From contig CADBQG010000007.1 in NCBI GenBank assembly GCA_902796805.1, forward strand, positions 1 through 61,255: a stretch of 61,255 nucleotides of DNA. Direction: 5' to 3'. A model generated the notes under the pieces. The model searched no databases. It was not told the DNA's origin and saw only the letters and a list, made by a program, of their open reading frames with translations. Both the position numbers and the translations under genes were made by a program. Source of the DNA: an uncultured Bacteroidota bacterium. GTDB taxonomy: Bacteria > Bacteroidota > Bacteroidia > Bacteroidales > WCHB1-69. Below are positions 1-8,683 of this stretch, in pieces; the stretch's first letter is position 1; each line of letters opens with the position of its first letter.

Positions 1-106
1 AAGGGGGAGAAATTCACCACAAACGTGCAGTAACAAACACACAGTGACTTAAACATCATCGAAAAAGTTTTACCGGACACCGATAAATAAAAATGTAGAA
101 ACTTAT

Positions 107-140
107 AAAAAAAACCGTGGCAGATGTTTCCGCCACGGTT
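107..140 (-). terminator. Intrinsic terminator after the modular T9SS cargo gene
   Basis: Read on the minus strand, a 9-bp perfect stem (AACCGTGGC at 113-121 paired with GCCACGGTT at 132-140) with a 10-base loop is followed by a run of T (complement of A107-A114). It lies 26 bases past the stop codon of the 166-4338 gene. The rest of 1-165 holds nothing else I can recognise. Confidence 0.85.
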
Positions 141-165
141 ATGCAATTGCGTTGTCAAAAAGATG

Positions 166-3100
166 CTATTTCTTGATGAATGTTGTGGAATACGAGCCTG
201 CCAGACCTTTTATCCTGACAATATATGTTCCGTCTGCGATGTCGCGGACATTAATCTTTGCGTGTGTATTGCCGATGTTACCTGACTTCACTTTCTGGCC
301 TGCCATGTTGAAGATTTCGAAGCAGTCAATCATTCTGCCCTCAATAACAAGAATGTTGGTTGCAGGGTTCGGATATATTGAGAATGTTGTCTCATAGTCG
401 TTCACACCTACAAAGTTGTATGTCACAATGTCGCTGTTCTGCATACCCTCCTTCATGGCGATTGCCTTTATGGTAAGAGGCTCGGGCTGAAGAGGAATCT
501 GAGAGGTGAAATGGTAGCTGCTCTCATCAGGGTCGGTGCCGTCGATGGTGTAGTAAATGTCGGCTCCTTCGGTTGCACAGGTTATGTCCATGAAGTAGAA
601 TTCGCCCGACAATTGGAACGAGAATTCAGGATTTGCCACCTTCTCGAGTTCCTTGACGGTGATGTCCTCGTTGCCGCGCGGGTAAATCTGGTAACCGAAG
701 TTGTCGGAGTAGCTCACAAAACCTGTAACATCAGCCATCATGCCTTCGGCAATCTCGATGTCCAAGGTGTTGAACCTGTCGAAGATGCGCATGGTGTCGC
801 CGTTCTGTACGAATGTGTCTCCATTGATGAACATGACATTGCTGATGCTGACGAGCCTTGACTCGTAAACAGAAGAATATTGATTCTTGATGTCTGATAT
901 GCCTGCTACGGTTGGCTCAACGCTTGCGGAAGTTGTAGAAGCCGGGGAGTTGAAGGTTGGTTCAAGCTCTACAAGACCGTTGTAAAGTTTGTATTTTCCG
1001 AACACGCCGGCTTGGATTACGTCGCCCTCGTTGTATTCTGTCGTGATTACAGGATTCTGGTTGTCATAGATAAGGAGTGCTGCCGAGTTGTCCTCAACAA
1101 AAATGTATCTGCCGCTGCGGAACACGAACGTAACGTCGCTCATGATCTGCTGTACATCGTCTGAGGTGTTGGCCTTGAAGGCTGCTATGTTCTCGGCCTG
1201 AACGGGGAACGAAATGGTTGCCGAAGAGACGAAGCTCGGTGTCATGCCATCTTTCCAGGCCTTCGCGTTGACGGTGGTGGTGGCGCTCACGGTGAACGGT
1301 GCGGTATAGAGCGTGGAGTTCTCGTCGGGCTGAGTGCCGTCGGTGGTGTAGCGTATCACCGCGTCCTCTGTAACAGAGGTTATCTCAACACTCTGCGGCT
1401 CGTAGTAGAAGTTCGACGCTGGGGAAATCTGCGGCGCAGCAACCGTTGTGGGCGCTAATCCTATGATGCCATATACAGCCACATTGTCAATCACAAGGCG
1501 GGAGTTTGCGTTCGGGGTGGTTGCCGGCATCACAATCGCGAATTTAAGGCGAACATAGTCGTATTCGCCGGTCTCGCTTACAGCATAGTCGAACTCTCTT
1601 GCTGAGCTGGTGACGTCGAAAGTCTGGCCCTCGGAGTAGGTAGTGCCGCCGTCAACGGAGTGTGAAACATTGACTTTCAGTCCGTTGGAGTTTGCAGCCT
1701 TGAATGTTACGTGCGTAACGTTGCGCAGGTCGAAGTTGGTGAAGGTGTAGCCGAGATTGCCGGAGGCCGACGAATACCAGCGCATCTGCATCGACTGACC
1801 GCCGTCAATCATGTTGGTTGTAGAAGGCGTTCCGTAGTAGGTGCCCCATTGCTCGCCATCGTTACCTGTGTATTTGATTTCTGAGTTGTTATATACTGTC
1901 GACGCTTCAAAGCCTTCGCTTGCCTCGAAGCCGGTGGCGTAGATGACTGTGTCGTTGATTGTGGGTGATGAAATCGTGTAAGTGCCGGTGGCGATGTCGC
2001 TGTTCTCCCAGTTTTCCTTCATCGCTATTGCCTTCACAGTGTATGTTCCCACCTCTGTGAACGAGAGAGGCTCGCTGTAAACTTCCGATTCCGCGGTTGG
2101 CTCGTCGCCGTTGAGAGTGTAGTGGATTGCGGCGCCGGCAACAGTGGATGTTATTTCGACAACTATGCTCTCCTCCGATGTGGCTGCTGCAGGGCTGAAT
2201 TCCGGAGCCGGAAGTTTTGCAGTTGCCGAGAGTGCTACCTCCGCGCTGAACTCGCCGGAAACGATGGTGACAACGTCGCTGGCAGGTTCAGCACCGTCGA
2301 AAGTGACCGTTATCTGTGTGTTGCTGTTTGGCTCGGCAATCTCCTCGGCAGAGAGTGTGAAGTGGCTGTTCGCTGTGCTGAGTGTGATGGGCTCGGTGAG
2401 GTGCGCGCCGCTAACTGTGAACGTCTTGCTGAGATCGGAGCTGCTGAACGTAAGCTCGGAAGGAGTTGCTGTCAAAACCGGCTCGCTGACAACCACGAAG
2501 TCGGCGCTCACGGTCGCGCTCGGTGCATAGTAGTCGGCTGAAAACTCGCTGATGAATGCCTTGGCCTTTACTGTGGCGGACTCGTGAAGAGTTATAGGAA
2601 TAAGGTAGAGCTCAGACTCCTCTGTCGGCTCCGAGCCGTCTATAGTATAATATATTGTAGCGAAAGGCGCGAACTCCTCGTCGTAGTCGAAAGCCACATT
2701 CACGCTGTCGGCGAACGTTCCGCCGTCGGGTGTGATTATTGGTGAGGGAATCTCGTATTTCGTAACAGTGAACGTCACGCTCTGTGCAACTGCGGGGTCG
2801 AGCTCCACGGAATCCATGTCAACAAGCGAGGCGTTGATTGTGTATGTGCCGCCCGGCATCGGTGTGATGATGAGGTCGTTTTGAAGATAAGACAGCATCT
2901 CGGCATCGAGATACACAGGATTCACACCCATAAGGTTTTCAACGAAGTCGGACTCGAGTTTCAGGTATCCGTCGGTGCCCGGCTCGAAATTGTTGATTTC
3001 AATCTCAACCGGCAGAATGTCGGTGGAGAGGAACTCTGAGCCGTCGGCCGGTGCGGTGATGGTGAGCTCGGGCGTGACAATGTTGGTTGAAGGCACGACC

Positions 3101-4338
3101 ATGATGTTGTCTATCTCCCACGCTGCAGCGGCGGAGTCGGTGCAGGTGTAAATCCATGCGAAGCGCACAGGAGTTGCACCGGCCAACTCGTAATCCCCTG
3201 AATATTTCCAATTCCAGTTTCCGTTGCTGTATGAGAACTCATCTGTGATGTCGGTCCATGTCGCAGCTGCGGGCTCACCGCTGCCACTGTAGTCTGTGGA
3301 GTACTTGACACTTATAGGCGCCCCGGTGTAATTTTTCGCGGACACGAATGAGAGTGTGACACCGGCGGGATTCTCAGGAGTGATTTCGGGGGTTATAAGC
3401 CAAGAAGTTGCTTCGCCTTTGTTATATCCGTTCACGTATGCGTAATTGTTTCCGGAATGGCTCTGGGTTAGCCAGTTCACTTCGTCGTTGTTGGTGAAAG
3501 ATGTCATTTCTCCCAAGCTGGTTTCTTCAAAATTCTCGAAAAACAGCATGTTGGCTGTGATAATCTGAACATTTTTCCTCACAACGCCGCTTACATTGTC
3601 TCCTAATATCGCAATAGCCTTGATGTCAGTGTTCTCTGTGATTTCAAAAGGTGAGGAATATAGTGTGGAATTCTCGTCTGGATCGGTTCCGTCGATTGTG
3701 TAGTGGATTTCGGCTCCTTCGTCTGCGGTCATCGACACCGTTGCGCTGTTGATGTACGTGGTGTCGTCGTATTTGTCGCTGCCCGACAATGCAATCACAG
3801 GAACTGCAACATAGTCTTCGACTCCCACTATTGAGAAAACAACGTTGTCAAGCACCAAATGATCCATGTCGTGGTCGGTGTTCCTGAAAGACAGTATGAA
3901 CTGAGCGGACGAGGTCGTGGTTGTGCAGTCAATAGTGTCTGTGAAGAGCGAATATGTGTTGCTGTTGATGTTGAAGTAGTTGTTGTAATTGTAGGCTGTT
4001 ACCCCGGAAGTGCCGTCGTACAAGCCAACACGCACCTCTCCATTTCCTTTTGCATAGAACGAAACAGCATACCTTTTACCGTCCTCAACCGCAACTGCTG
4101 CGGTGGAGAATCGTTTGTGGCTGTTGGAGGTGTTTATGAGTTGAAGGGCGTTTTCGCCTTCATAGGCGCCGTCGGTGTATTTGGCGAATGTGCCGTTTGT
4201 CGTGCTGCCGCCCCAACCGGAGGGCGTCGTGCCGCTCCAGTCTTCAAAACCGACATTTGTGTTCACCTGTGCGTATGCACCCGCACACATAAGTCCCATG
4301 AACAAAGCCATGAGGATAAATGTAGATTTTCTTTTCAT
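166..4338 (-). CDS. Modular T9SS-secreted protein with five chitobiase-C-terminal-like repeats
   Basis: 1390 residues, exported and probably surface-attached or released by the type IX system. A Sec signal peptide (about 1-24, ending AYAQ) is followed by a carbohydrate-binding-like beta-sandwich (about 25-172). Five copies of a CHB_HEX_C-type repeat carry the hallmark phrase YTIDGTDPD or a variant (near residues 180, 535, 715, 975 and 1215). Between them are a choice-of-anchor-J-like domain (about 263-418), a second beta-sandwich (about 800-970) and an OB-like domain (about 1060-1215). The last 85 residues are a T9SS type A sorting domain (SIYPNPATN, then GTYIVRI, ending in KK). No catalytic domain is visible, so an adhesive or scaffolding role is inferred. 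The Met at 4338 sits directly before the signal peptide. The gene stands alone with its own promoter and terminator. Confidence 0.85.
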   Translation of the reverse strand: MKRKSTFILMALFMGLMCAGAYAQVNTNVGFEDWSGTTPSGWGGSTTNGTFAKYTDGAYEGENALQLINTSNSHKRFSTAAVAVEDGKRYAVSFYAKGNGEVRVGLYDGTSGVTAYNYNNYFNINSNTYSLFTDTIDCTTTTSSAQFILSFRNTDHDMDHLVLDNVVFSIVGVEDYVAVPVIALSGSDKYDDTTYINSATVSMTADEGAEIHYTIDGTDPDENSTLYSSPFEITENTDIKAIAILGDNVSGVVRKNVQIITANMLFFENFEETSLGEMTSFTNNDEVNWLTQSHSGNNYAYVNGYNKGEATSWLITPEITPENPAGVTLSFVSAKNYTGAPISVKYSTDYSGSGEPAAATWTDITDEFSYSNGNWNWKYSGDYELAGATPVRFAWIYTCTDSAAAAWEIDNIMVVPSTNIVTPELTITAPADGSEFLSTDILPVEIEINNFEPGTDGYLKLESDFVENLMGVNPVYLDAEMLSYLQNDLIITPMPGGTYTINASLVDMDSVELDPAVAQSVTFTVTKYEIPSPIITPDGGTFADSVNVAFDYDEEFAPFATIYYTIDGSEPTEESELYLIPITLHESATVKAKAFISEFSADYYAPSATVSADFVVVSEPVLTATPSELTFSSSDLSKTFTVSGAHLTEPITLSTANSHFTLSAEEIAEPNSNTQITVTFDGAEPASDVVTIVSGEFSAEVALSATAKLPAPEFSPAAATSEESIVVEITSTVAGAAIHYTLNGDEPTAESEVYSEPLSFTEVGTYTVKAIAMKENWENSDIATGTYTISSPTINDTVIYATGFEASEGFEASTVYNNSEIKYTGNDGEQWGTYYGTPSTTNMIDGGQSMQMRWYSSASGNLGYTFTNFDLRNVTHVTFKAANSNGLKVNVSHSVDGGTTYSEGQTFDVTSSAREFDYAVSETGEYDYVRLKFAIVMPATTPNANSRLVIDNVAVYGIIGLAPTTVAAPQISPASNFYYEPQSVEITSVTEDAVIRYTTDGTQPDENSTLYTAPFTVSATTTVNAKAWKDGMTPSFVSSATISFPVQAENIAAFKANTSDDVQQIMSDVTFVFRSGRYIFVEDNSAALLIYDNQNPVITTEYNEGDVIQAGVFGKYKLYNGLVELEPTFNSPASTTSASVEPTVAGISDIKNQYSSVYESRLVSISNVMFINGDTFVQNGDTMRIFDRFNTLDIEIAEGMMADVTGFVSYSDNFGYQIYPRGNEDITVKELEKVANPEFSFQLSGEFYFMDITCATEGADIYYTIDGTDPDESSYHFTSQIPLQPEPLTIKAIAMKEGMQNSDIVTYNFVGVNDYETTFSIYPNPATNILVIEGRMIDCFEIFNMAGQKVKSGNIGNTHAKINVRDIADGTYIVRIKGLAGSYSTTFIKK

Positions 4339-4407
4339 AATAAATTATTGTAAATTGTTGATATTAAAATTTTTATACTTGTCTTAAAAGACTTAACTTC
4401 AAAGGTG

Positions 4408-4415
4408 CAAATATA
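4408..4415 (-). promoter_or_regulatory. Bacteroidales -7 element for the 166-4338 gene
   Basis: TATATTTG on the minus strand, 70 bases upstream of the start codon. It matches the TAnnTTTG consensus of Bacteroidales primary sigma promoters. No convincing -33 box is visible. Confidence 0.6.
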
Positions 4416-4504
4416 CATTATTATTAACAATGCGGTGTTAAAAAATGTAGGTACGTGTGCGAAAGGCACGATAAGTTTTTTAGTGTGGAAAAGGATAAAA
4501 ATGT

Positions 4505-4512
4505 TACTTTTG
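4505..4512 (+). promoter_or_regulatory. -7 element for purH
   Basis: TACTTTTG, a TAnnTTTG match, placing transcription start near 4519 and leaving a leader of under 20 bases. That leader is too short for a purine riboswitch. Confidence 0.65.
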
Positions 4513-4537
4513 CATTTGTGTTTTCTATTTTGAAATT

Positions 4538-6079
4538 ATGAAGAAGAGAAGAGCTATAATCAGTGTGAGCGACAAGGAGGGAATAGTCCCCTTCGCGAAG
4601 GGTCTTGCAGCCCTCGGCTTTGAAATAATCTCCACGGGCGGCACGAGGAAGACCCTCGACACTGCCGGCATCCCCACGATAGGCATCAGTGATGTCACCG
4701 GCTTTCCGGAAATCATGGACGGACGCGTAAAGACTTTGCATCCGAAGGTGCATGGCGGACTCCTGTCGGTCAGGACCAACGCCGGGCATGTCAAGGAGAT
4801 GGATGACAACGGAATAGAACCCATAGACATGGTGGTTGTGAACTTGTACCCGTTCAGGCAGACCATTGAGAAGCCTGGCACGACTTTCGAGGACGCCATC
4901 GAGAACATCGACATCGGCGGCCCGTCGATGCTGAGGAGTGCTGCGAAGAACCACGCCTTCGTCACGGTTGTGGTCGACTGCGGCGACTACAGCGCGGTAT
5001 TGTCGGAACTCGAAGCCCATGGCGACACCACATTGGAGACGCGCCGTCGCCTTGCCGCTAAGGTCTTCAGGCACACTGCCGCCTACGACAGCCACATCGC
5101 CGCCTACCTCACCGAGAAGACCGGCGAGCAGGAGCCGGAAAGCATCACCCTCACTTTCGCGAGGAAGCAGAGTCTGCGCTATGGCGAGAACCCCCACCAA
5201 AACGCGGCGTTTTATGCAGGCAAAAAGCAGGGCTATTCGGTGGCCTGGGCGGAGCAGCTTCACGGCAAGGAACTATCTTACAACAATATACAGGATGCCG
5301 ACGCGGCGCTTCAGATACTGCGCGAGTTCGACGCCCCGACGATGGTGGCAGTGAAGCACAAGAACCCCTGCGGCGTGGGCGTCGGGGCGACGGCACTCGA
5401 GGCTTGGACCCGCGCATACGAGGCCGACAGCGTGTCGATATTCGGCGGCATCGTGGCCTCCAACCGCGAAATCGACCTGCCGACAGCCGAGGCCATGAAA
5501 CCCGTGTTCCTCGAAATAATCCTCGCGCCGTCTTTTTCCAAGGAGGCTTTGGATCATCTGTCAGCCAAGAAGAACATAAGGCTCATGACGTTCAGCACCG
5601 ACAGGAGCGGCGCCGACGAAAGGATGTACGTAAGTGTTGCCGGAGGGCTTCTCTGCCAGTCGCTCGACCGCAAGGGCTTCGACGACTACGAGCTGAACGT
5701 CGTGACGGAGAAGAAGCCCACGGCCGCCGAGATGGAGAATCTGAGGTTGGCCATGACTATATGCAAGCATGTGCGCTCAAATGCCATCACTGTGGCCTGC
5801 GACGGAAGGATTGCCGGAATAGGCGCGGGGCAGATGAACAGGGTGGGGGCGGCGCACATCGCCCTCGAGGAGGCCAAGTCCAAAGGACTCTCCGCGAACT
5901 TGTGCCTCGCCAGCGACGCCTTCTTCCCTTTCGACGATGTTGTGAAAATGGCCGCAGAGTATGGCGTTACAGCGATAATACAGCCTGGCGGCAGCGTTAG
6001 AGACGAAGACTCCATCAAGGCTTGCAACGATGCCGGAATATCCATGGTCTTCACTGGAGTGAGACATTTCAAACATTGA
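4538..6079 (+). CDS. purH: Bifunctional AICAR transformylase / IMP cyclohydrolase
   Basis: Catalyses the last two steps of de novo IMP synthesis in the cytoplasm: formylation of AICAR with 10-formyl-THF, then ring closure to IMP. At 513 residues it is the normal family length. The N-terminal MGS-like cyclohydrolase domain opens with SVSDKEGI and STGGT (residues 9-36) and includes GRVKTLHPKVHGG. The C-terminal transformylase domain carries the catalytic Lys-His pair in MVAVKHKNPCG (K273, H274; K266/H267 in E. coli). The start lies just downstream of a short promoter leader. The gene is monocistronic, ends in a strong terminator, and converges with the Na/Pi cotransporter. Confidence 0.97.
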   Translation: MKKRRAIISVSDKEGIVPFAKGLAALGFEIISTGGTRKTLDTAGIPTIGISDVTGFPEIMDGRVKTLHPKVHGGLLSVRTNAGHVKEMDDNGIEPIDMVVVNLYPFRQTIEKPGTTFEDAIENIDIGGPSMLRSAAKNHAFVTVVVDCGDYSAVLSELEAHGDTTLETRRRLAAKVFRHTAAYDSHIAAYLTEKTGEQEPESITLTFARKQSLRYGENPHQNAAFYAGKKQGYSVAWAEQLHGKELSYNNIQDADAALQILREFDAPTMVAVKHKNPCGVGVGATALEAWTRAYEADSVSIFGGIVASNREIDLPTAEAMKPVFLEIILAPSFSKEALDHLSAKKNIRLMTFSTDRSGADERMYVSVAGGLLCQSLDRKGFDDYELNVVTEKKPTAAEMENLRLAMTICKHVRSNAITVACDGRIAGIGAGQMNRVGAAHIALEEAKSKGLSANLCLASDAFFPFDDVVKMAAEYGVTAIIQPGGSVRDEDSIKACNDAGISMVFTGVRHFKH

Positions 6080-6104
6080 TTCTCAAGCGTTTGGATAGAG
6101 ACTT

Positions 6105-6138
6105 GTGGTGCGGCATACTTTGCCGCGCCACTTTTTTT
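6105..6138 (+). terminator. Intrinsic terminator of purH
   Basis: An 11-bp stem (6105-6115 with 6121-6131, one G-T wobble) and a 5-base loop are followed by seven T. It separates purH from the convergent cotransporter gene. Confidence 0.9.
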
Positions 6139-6147
6139 GCATCTGCA

Positions 6148-7842
6148 CTACAGCAGCCTCGCCAAATCCTTGACAGTGTTCCCGACGTTGATGAGGTGGT
6201 CGGCGATACGCTCCGAGTTCTGCGCCAGCGAGATGTATTCTGCCCCGACCTGCGGGTTGCAAACCCCTGACGAAAGCCGCTCTATGTGCTTCTGCTCCAT
6301 CACTTTCGTGAAAGTGTCAACTTCCTCCTCTATCTGGTAACCCCTGTCAAGCGCCACCAAGTCGATGCTCTTGTAAGCATGCATTATCTCTCCATAAAGA
6401 CTGCACACCAAATCCTGAAGGTGGAGTATTTCCTTGATTGCGTCCTCCGAGAATGTGGAATCCTGCTGCTTCAGCGAGTCGGCATATTCCACGATGTTCT
6501 CCGAATAGTCGCCTATGCGCTCCAAGTCGCTGACGGAGAGAATGGAAGATGAAAGGAACTGGTGGTCGAACTTGTTCAGCTGGTTGTTTAGGAGGGCCAC
6601 GGCATACTTCACCAGTTCCTTGTTGAGGAAGTTCAGCTCAAGTTCCGTGTTCCTGAACTTCTTCAGGTCGGAATAGTCCATCGTTGTAACTATATGTATC
6701 GACCTCCTGAAATTGTCCATGGCGAAGGAGGCCATGTTCATGATTTCCTCCTTGAGCTGTCTCACAGCCACCACAGGTGTCCTTAGCATCTGTTCATCGA
6801 GGAAGTAGAGCTGTGGTTCCTGCTGCAAATCGCTTGTCTCGGCCTTCTTGTCTTTTATGGCGAGGCAAGACAGGCGCACGATGGCATTTGTCAGCGGCAG
6901 GGCGACGAGCATCGTGGATATGTTGAATGCGGTGTGGAACATGGCAAGCTGGAGCTGTGGCGCCGAGGGGAATAGGCTCTCGAAAATTGTCCCGTAGCTA
7001 ACCTTTCCTGACGAGAAAAGCCAGAGCGCACATGCCCAGAAAAGGAACAGTACCACTCCCATGACGTTGAAAGTCAGATGGATAAATGCCGTGCGCTTTG
7101 CATTCGTGCCGCTTGTGATACAGGCTATTATGGCCACAACGCACGAGCCTATGTTGCTGCCCATGGTAATGTAAATGCCCTGGCTCAGATTTATGAGTCC
7201 GGTGACCACCATGGTTATGGCTATGGATGTCATCACTGACGAGGACTGTATTACGGCGGTCAGTACTGCGCCTATCACAACCAACAGTATCGGGTTGCTG
7301 ATCCCGGCGAGGAAGACCTTAACAGAGTCGAGCGCCGCGAACTCGTCCATGGCGGAGGCCATCATCCCGAGGCCCACGAACAGGAGGCCGAAGCCCGTGA
7401 GTATGCCGCCCGTCTGCTTGCCCTTCTCGTGCTTGGCGAAAAGCGAGATGAAGGTGCCTACGCCCGCGAACGACGCGAATATGATAGTGGTGGAGATGCT
7501 GTTCTTCCCGAACATTCCCAAGGCCACGAGCTGCGCGGTGACCGTGGTGCCGATGTTCGTGCCGTATATTATCGTGGCTGCCTGCGCGAGCGACATGATT
7601 CCAACGTTCACGAAACCCAGAACCATCACCGTGACCGCACCGCTGCTCTGTATCGCGGCTGTGCCTATGGTGCCGATGCCGACCCCGATCCACTTGTTGT
7701 TGCCGGTCTTCGAGAACAGGCTCTTCAGCCGCTTTGATGAAGCGCTCTCGAGGTTCGAGCTCATCATCGTGCACGCGACAAGGAAGACGCCTATGCCGGC
7801 TGTGAGCGTGAGAATGGCGATGATGACCGAAACAATATCCAT
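6148..7842 (-). CDS. Na/Pi cotransporter family protein with C-terminal PhoU-like domain
   Basis: 564-residue inner-membrane protein of the PNaS (NptA/SLC34-like) family, probably a sodium-coupled phosphate importer. The two inverted halves each carry the family QSS signature: TAAIQSSGAV at about 61-70 and TAVIQSSSVM at about 194-203. Eight or so hydrophobic segments occupy the first 330 residues. The C-terminal 200 residues are a helical PhoU-like domain containing LERIGDYSENIVEYAD and ERIADHLINVG. The start at 7842 is supported by a -7 element 30 bases upstream. A palindrome covers the predicted transcription start, so local repression is possible. No pst or pho genes lie nearby. Confidence 0.9.
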   Translation of the reverse strand: MDIVSVIIAILTLTAGIGVFLVACTMMSSNLESASSKRLKSLFSKTGNNKWIGVGIGTIGTAAIQSSGAVTVMVLGFVNVGIMSLAQAATIIYGTNIGTTVTAQLVALGMFGKNSISTTIIFASFAGVGTFISLFAKHEKGKQTGGILTGFGLLFVGLGMMASAMDEFAALDSVKVFLAGISNPILLVVIGAVLTAVIQSSSVMTSIAITMVVTGLINLSQGIYITMGSNIGSCVVAIIACITSGTNAKRTAFIHLTFNVMGVVLFLFWACALWLFSSGKVSYGTIFESLFPSAPQLQLAMFHTAFNISTMLVALPLTNAIVRLSCLAIKDKKAETSDLQQEPQLYFLDEQMLRTPVVAVRQLKEEIMNMASFAMDNFRRSIHIVTTMDYSDLKKFRNTELELNFLNKELVKYAVALLNNQLNKFDHQFLSSSILSVSDLERIGDYSENIVEYADSLKQQDSTFSEDAIKEILHLQDLVCSLYGEIMHAYKSIDLVALDRGYQIEEEVDTFTKVMEQKHIERLSSGVCNPQVGAEYISLAQNSERIADHLINVGNTVKDLARLL

Positions 7843-7854
7843 GACAAAAACAAT

Positions 7855-7871
7855 ACCCCTAATTTAGGGGT
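7855..7871. promoter_or_regulatory. Palindrome over the predicted transcription start of the Na/Pi cotransporter
   Basis: ACCCCTA-ATT-TAGGGGT is a perfect 7-bp inverted repeat with a 3-base spacer. It lies between the -7 element (7873-7880) and the start codon (7842), covering the expected start point near 7866. It has no T-run and so is not a terminator. An operator or a 5' mRNA hairpin is inferred. Confidence 0.5.
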
Positions 7872-7872
7872 G

Positions 7873-7880
7873 CAAATATA
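7873..7880 (-). promoter_or_regulatory. -7 element for the Na/Pi cotransporter
   Basis: TATATTTG on the minus strand, 30 bases upstream of the start codon; matches TAnnTTTG. Confidence 0.65.
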
Positions 7881-8014
7881 GCATTTTATTTCATATATGC
7901 TGGCATCTAAACCTTTTTTTTGAATTAATGGCGTGAGAATCTGTTTGTTGCGACTGTTTTCAGACAAGAGGATTTTTTTTTGTATTTGGCATGGCCGAAT
8001 TATCAAAAAAAGTG

Positions 8015-8022
8015 TATCTTTG
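8015..8022 (+). promoter_or_regulatory. -7 element for tRNA(CAU)
   Basis: TATCTTTG followed by GCG, 13 bases before the mature 5' end of the tRNA. Matches TAnnTTTG. Confidence 0.7.
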
Positions 8023-8035
8023 CGCTCCGAAAAAA

Positions 8036-8109
8036 GGCGGGGTAGCTCAGATGGTTAGAGCGTCGGATTCATAACCCGGAGGTCACGAGTTCAACTCTCG
8101 TTCCCGCCA
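8036..8109 (+). tRNA. tRNA with CAU anticodon, probably elongator tRNA-Met
   Basis: 74 bases, without an encoded CCA. The acceptor stem GGCGGGG pairs with TCCCGCC (8102-8108). The D arm has the GCTCAG...GAGC form and the T arm is ACGAG-TTCAACT-CTCGT. The anticodon CAT is at 8070-8072. The GTAGCTCAG start resembles elongator tRNA-Met rather than the lysidine-modified tRNA-Ile. It is not initiator-like, because base pair 1-72 is a regular G-C. The last pair of the anticodon stem is an A-C mismatch. Confidence 0.93.
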
Positions 8110-8113
8110 CGCA

Positions 8114-8147
8114 GCCGGAACGTCTCGCAAGCGTTCCGGCTTTTTTT
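8114..8147 (+). terminator. Intrinsic terminator of tRNA(CAU)
   Basis: A 9-bp perfect stem (8114-8122 with 8132-8140), a 9-base loop, then seven T. It starts 4 bases after the tRNA. Confidence 0.92.
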
Positions 8148-8155
8148 CAGTCCGG

Positions 8156-8191
8156 ATTCCGCAACATAGCGATTTCGCGGCTTTCCGGAAT
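8156..8191. promoter_or_regulatory. 36-bp dyad upstream of umuDC (operator or second terminator)
   Basis: Two co-centred inverted repeats share an axis at 8173/8174: ATTCCG (8156-8161) with CGGAAT (8186-8191), and GCGA (8169-8172) with TCGC (8175-8178). Twelve of the 17 symmetric positions outside the central TT pair. It is followed by GTTTTTTG, so it could also act as a weak terminator. As the only strong symmetry before umuD, an SOS operator is a reasonable inference. No consensus -7 element is visible here. Confidence 0.4.
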
Positions 8192-8243
8192 GTTTTTTGC
8201 CAGAAGGAGAAGGATTGATTTTTCTAAAATTCCGTAAGCAGAC

Positions 8244-8681
8244 ATGACAGATGTTCTCACATACCAGGGCGAGTTCGAAAGCAACCTCGAACTGCAGCTC
8301 GCCGAGTCGGTGAAGGCCGGCTTTCCGTCGCCGGCAGACGACTACCGTCACGAGCCTCTCGACTTCAACCGCGACCTCATAAGGCATCCCGAAGCCACGT
8401 TTTACGGCAGGGTTGACGGCGACAGCATGATTGAGGCCGGCATTGGCGACGGCGACATCGCCATTATCGACCGCGCCCTGGAAGCCGCAGACGGTGACAT
8501 TGTGGTTGCATATATCAACAACGAGTTCACCATGAAATACCTCGACCTATCGCACAGTAAGGACGGCTACATAGAGCTCAAACCCGCCAACAGGAAATAC
8601 AGCCCGATACGTATCAGCGACACCGACAACTTCGAGGTCTGGGGCGTGGTTGTTTGGACAATCAGGAACTGGAAGCGCTGA
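8244..8681 (+). CDS. umuD: UmuD-like S24 self-cleaving protease, Pol V accessory subunit
   Basis: 145 residues, close to the family length of about 140. UmuD self-cleaves on RecA filaments to UmuD', which binds UmuC to form translesion polymerase V. The cleavage site AGFPSPA has its Ala25-Gly26 bond where E. coli has Cys24-Gly25. The catalytic dyad is Ser61 (GDSMIEAG) and Lys98 (FTMKYL), one residue off E. coli S60/K97. The stop is 2 bases before umuC, so the two genes are co-transcribed. A strong dyad 50-90 bases upstream may be the SOS control site. Confidence 0.93.
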   Translation: MTDVLTYQGEFESNLELQLAESVKAGFPSPADDYRHEPLDFNRDLIRHPEATFYGRVDGDSMIEAGIGDGDIAIIDRALEAADGDIVVAYINNEFTMKYLDLSHSKDGYIELKPANRKYSPIRISDTDNFEVWGVVVWTIRNWKR

Positions 8682-8683
8682 TA

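Noticed and set aside
4424..5263. Antisense frame of 279 codons over the purH start
   Set aside because: It runs over the purH promoter and has no domain.
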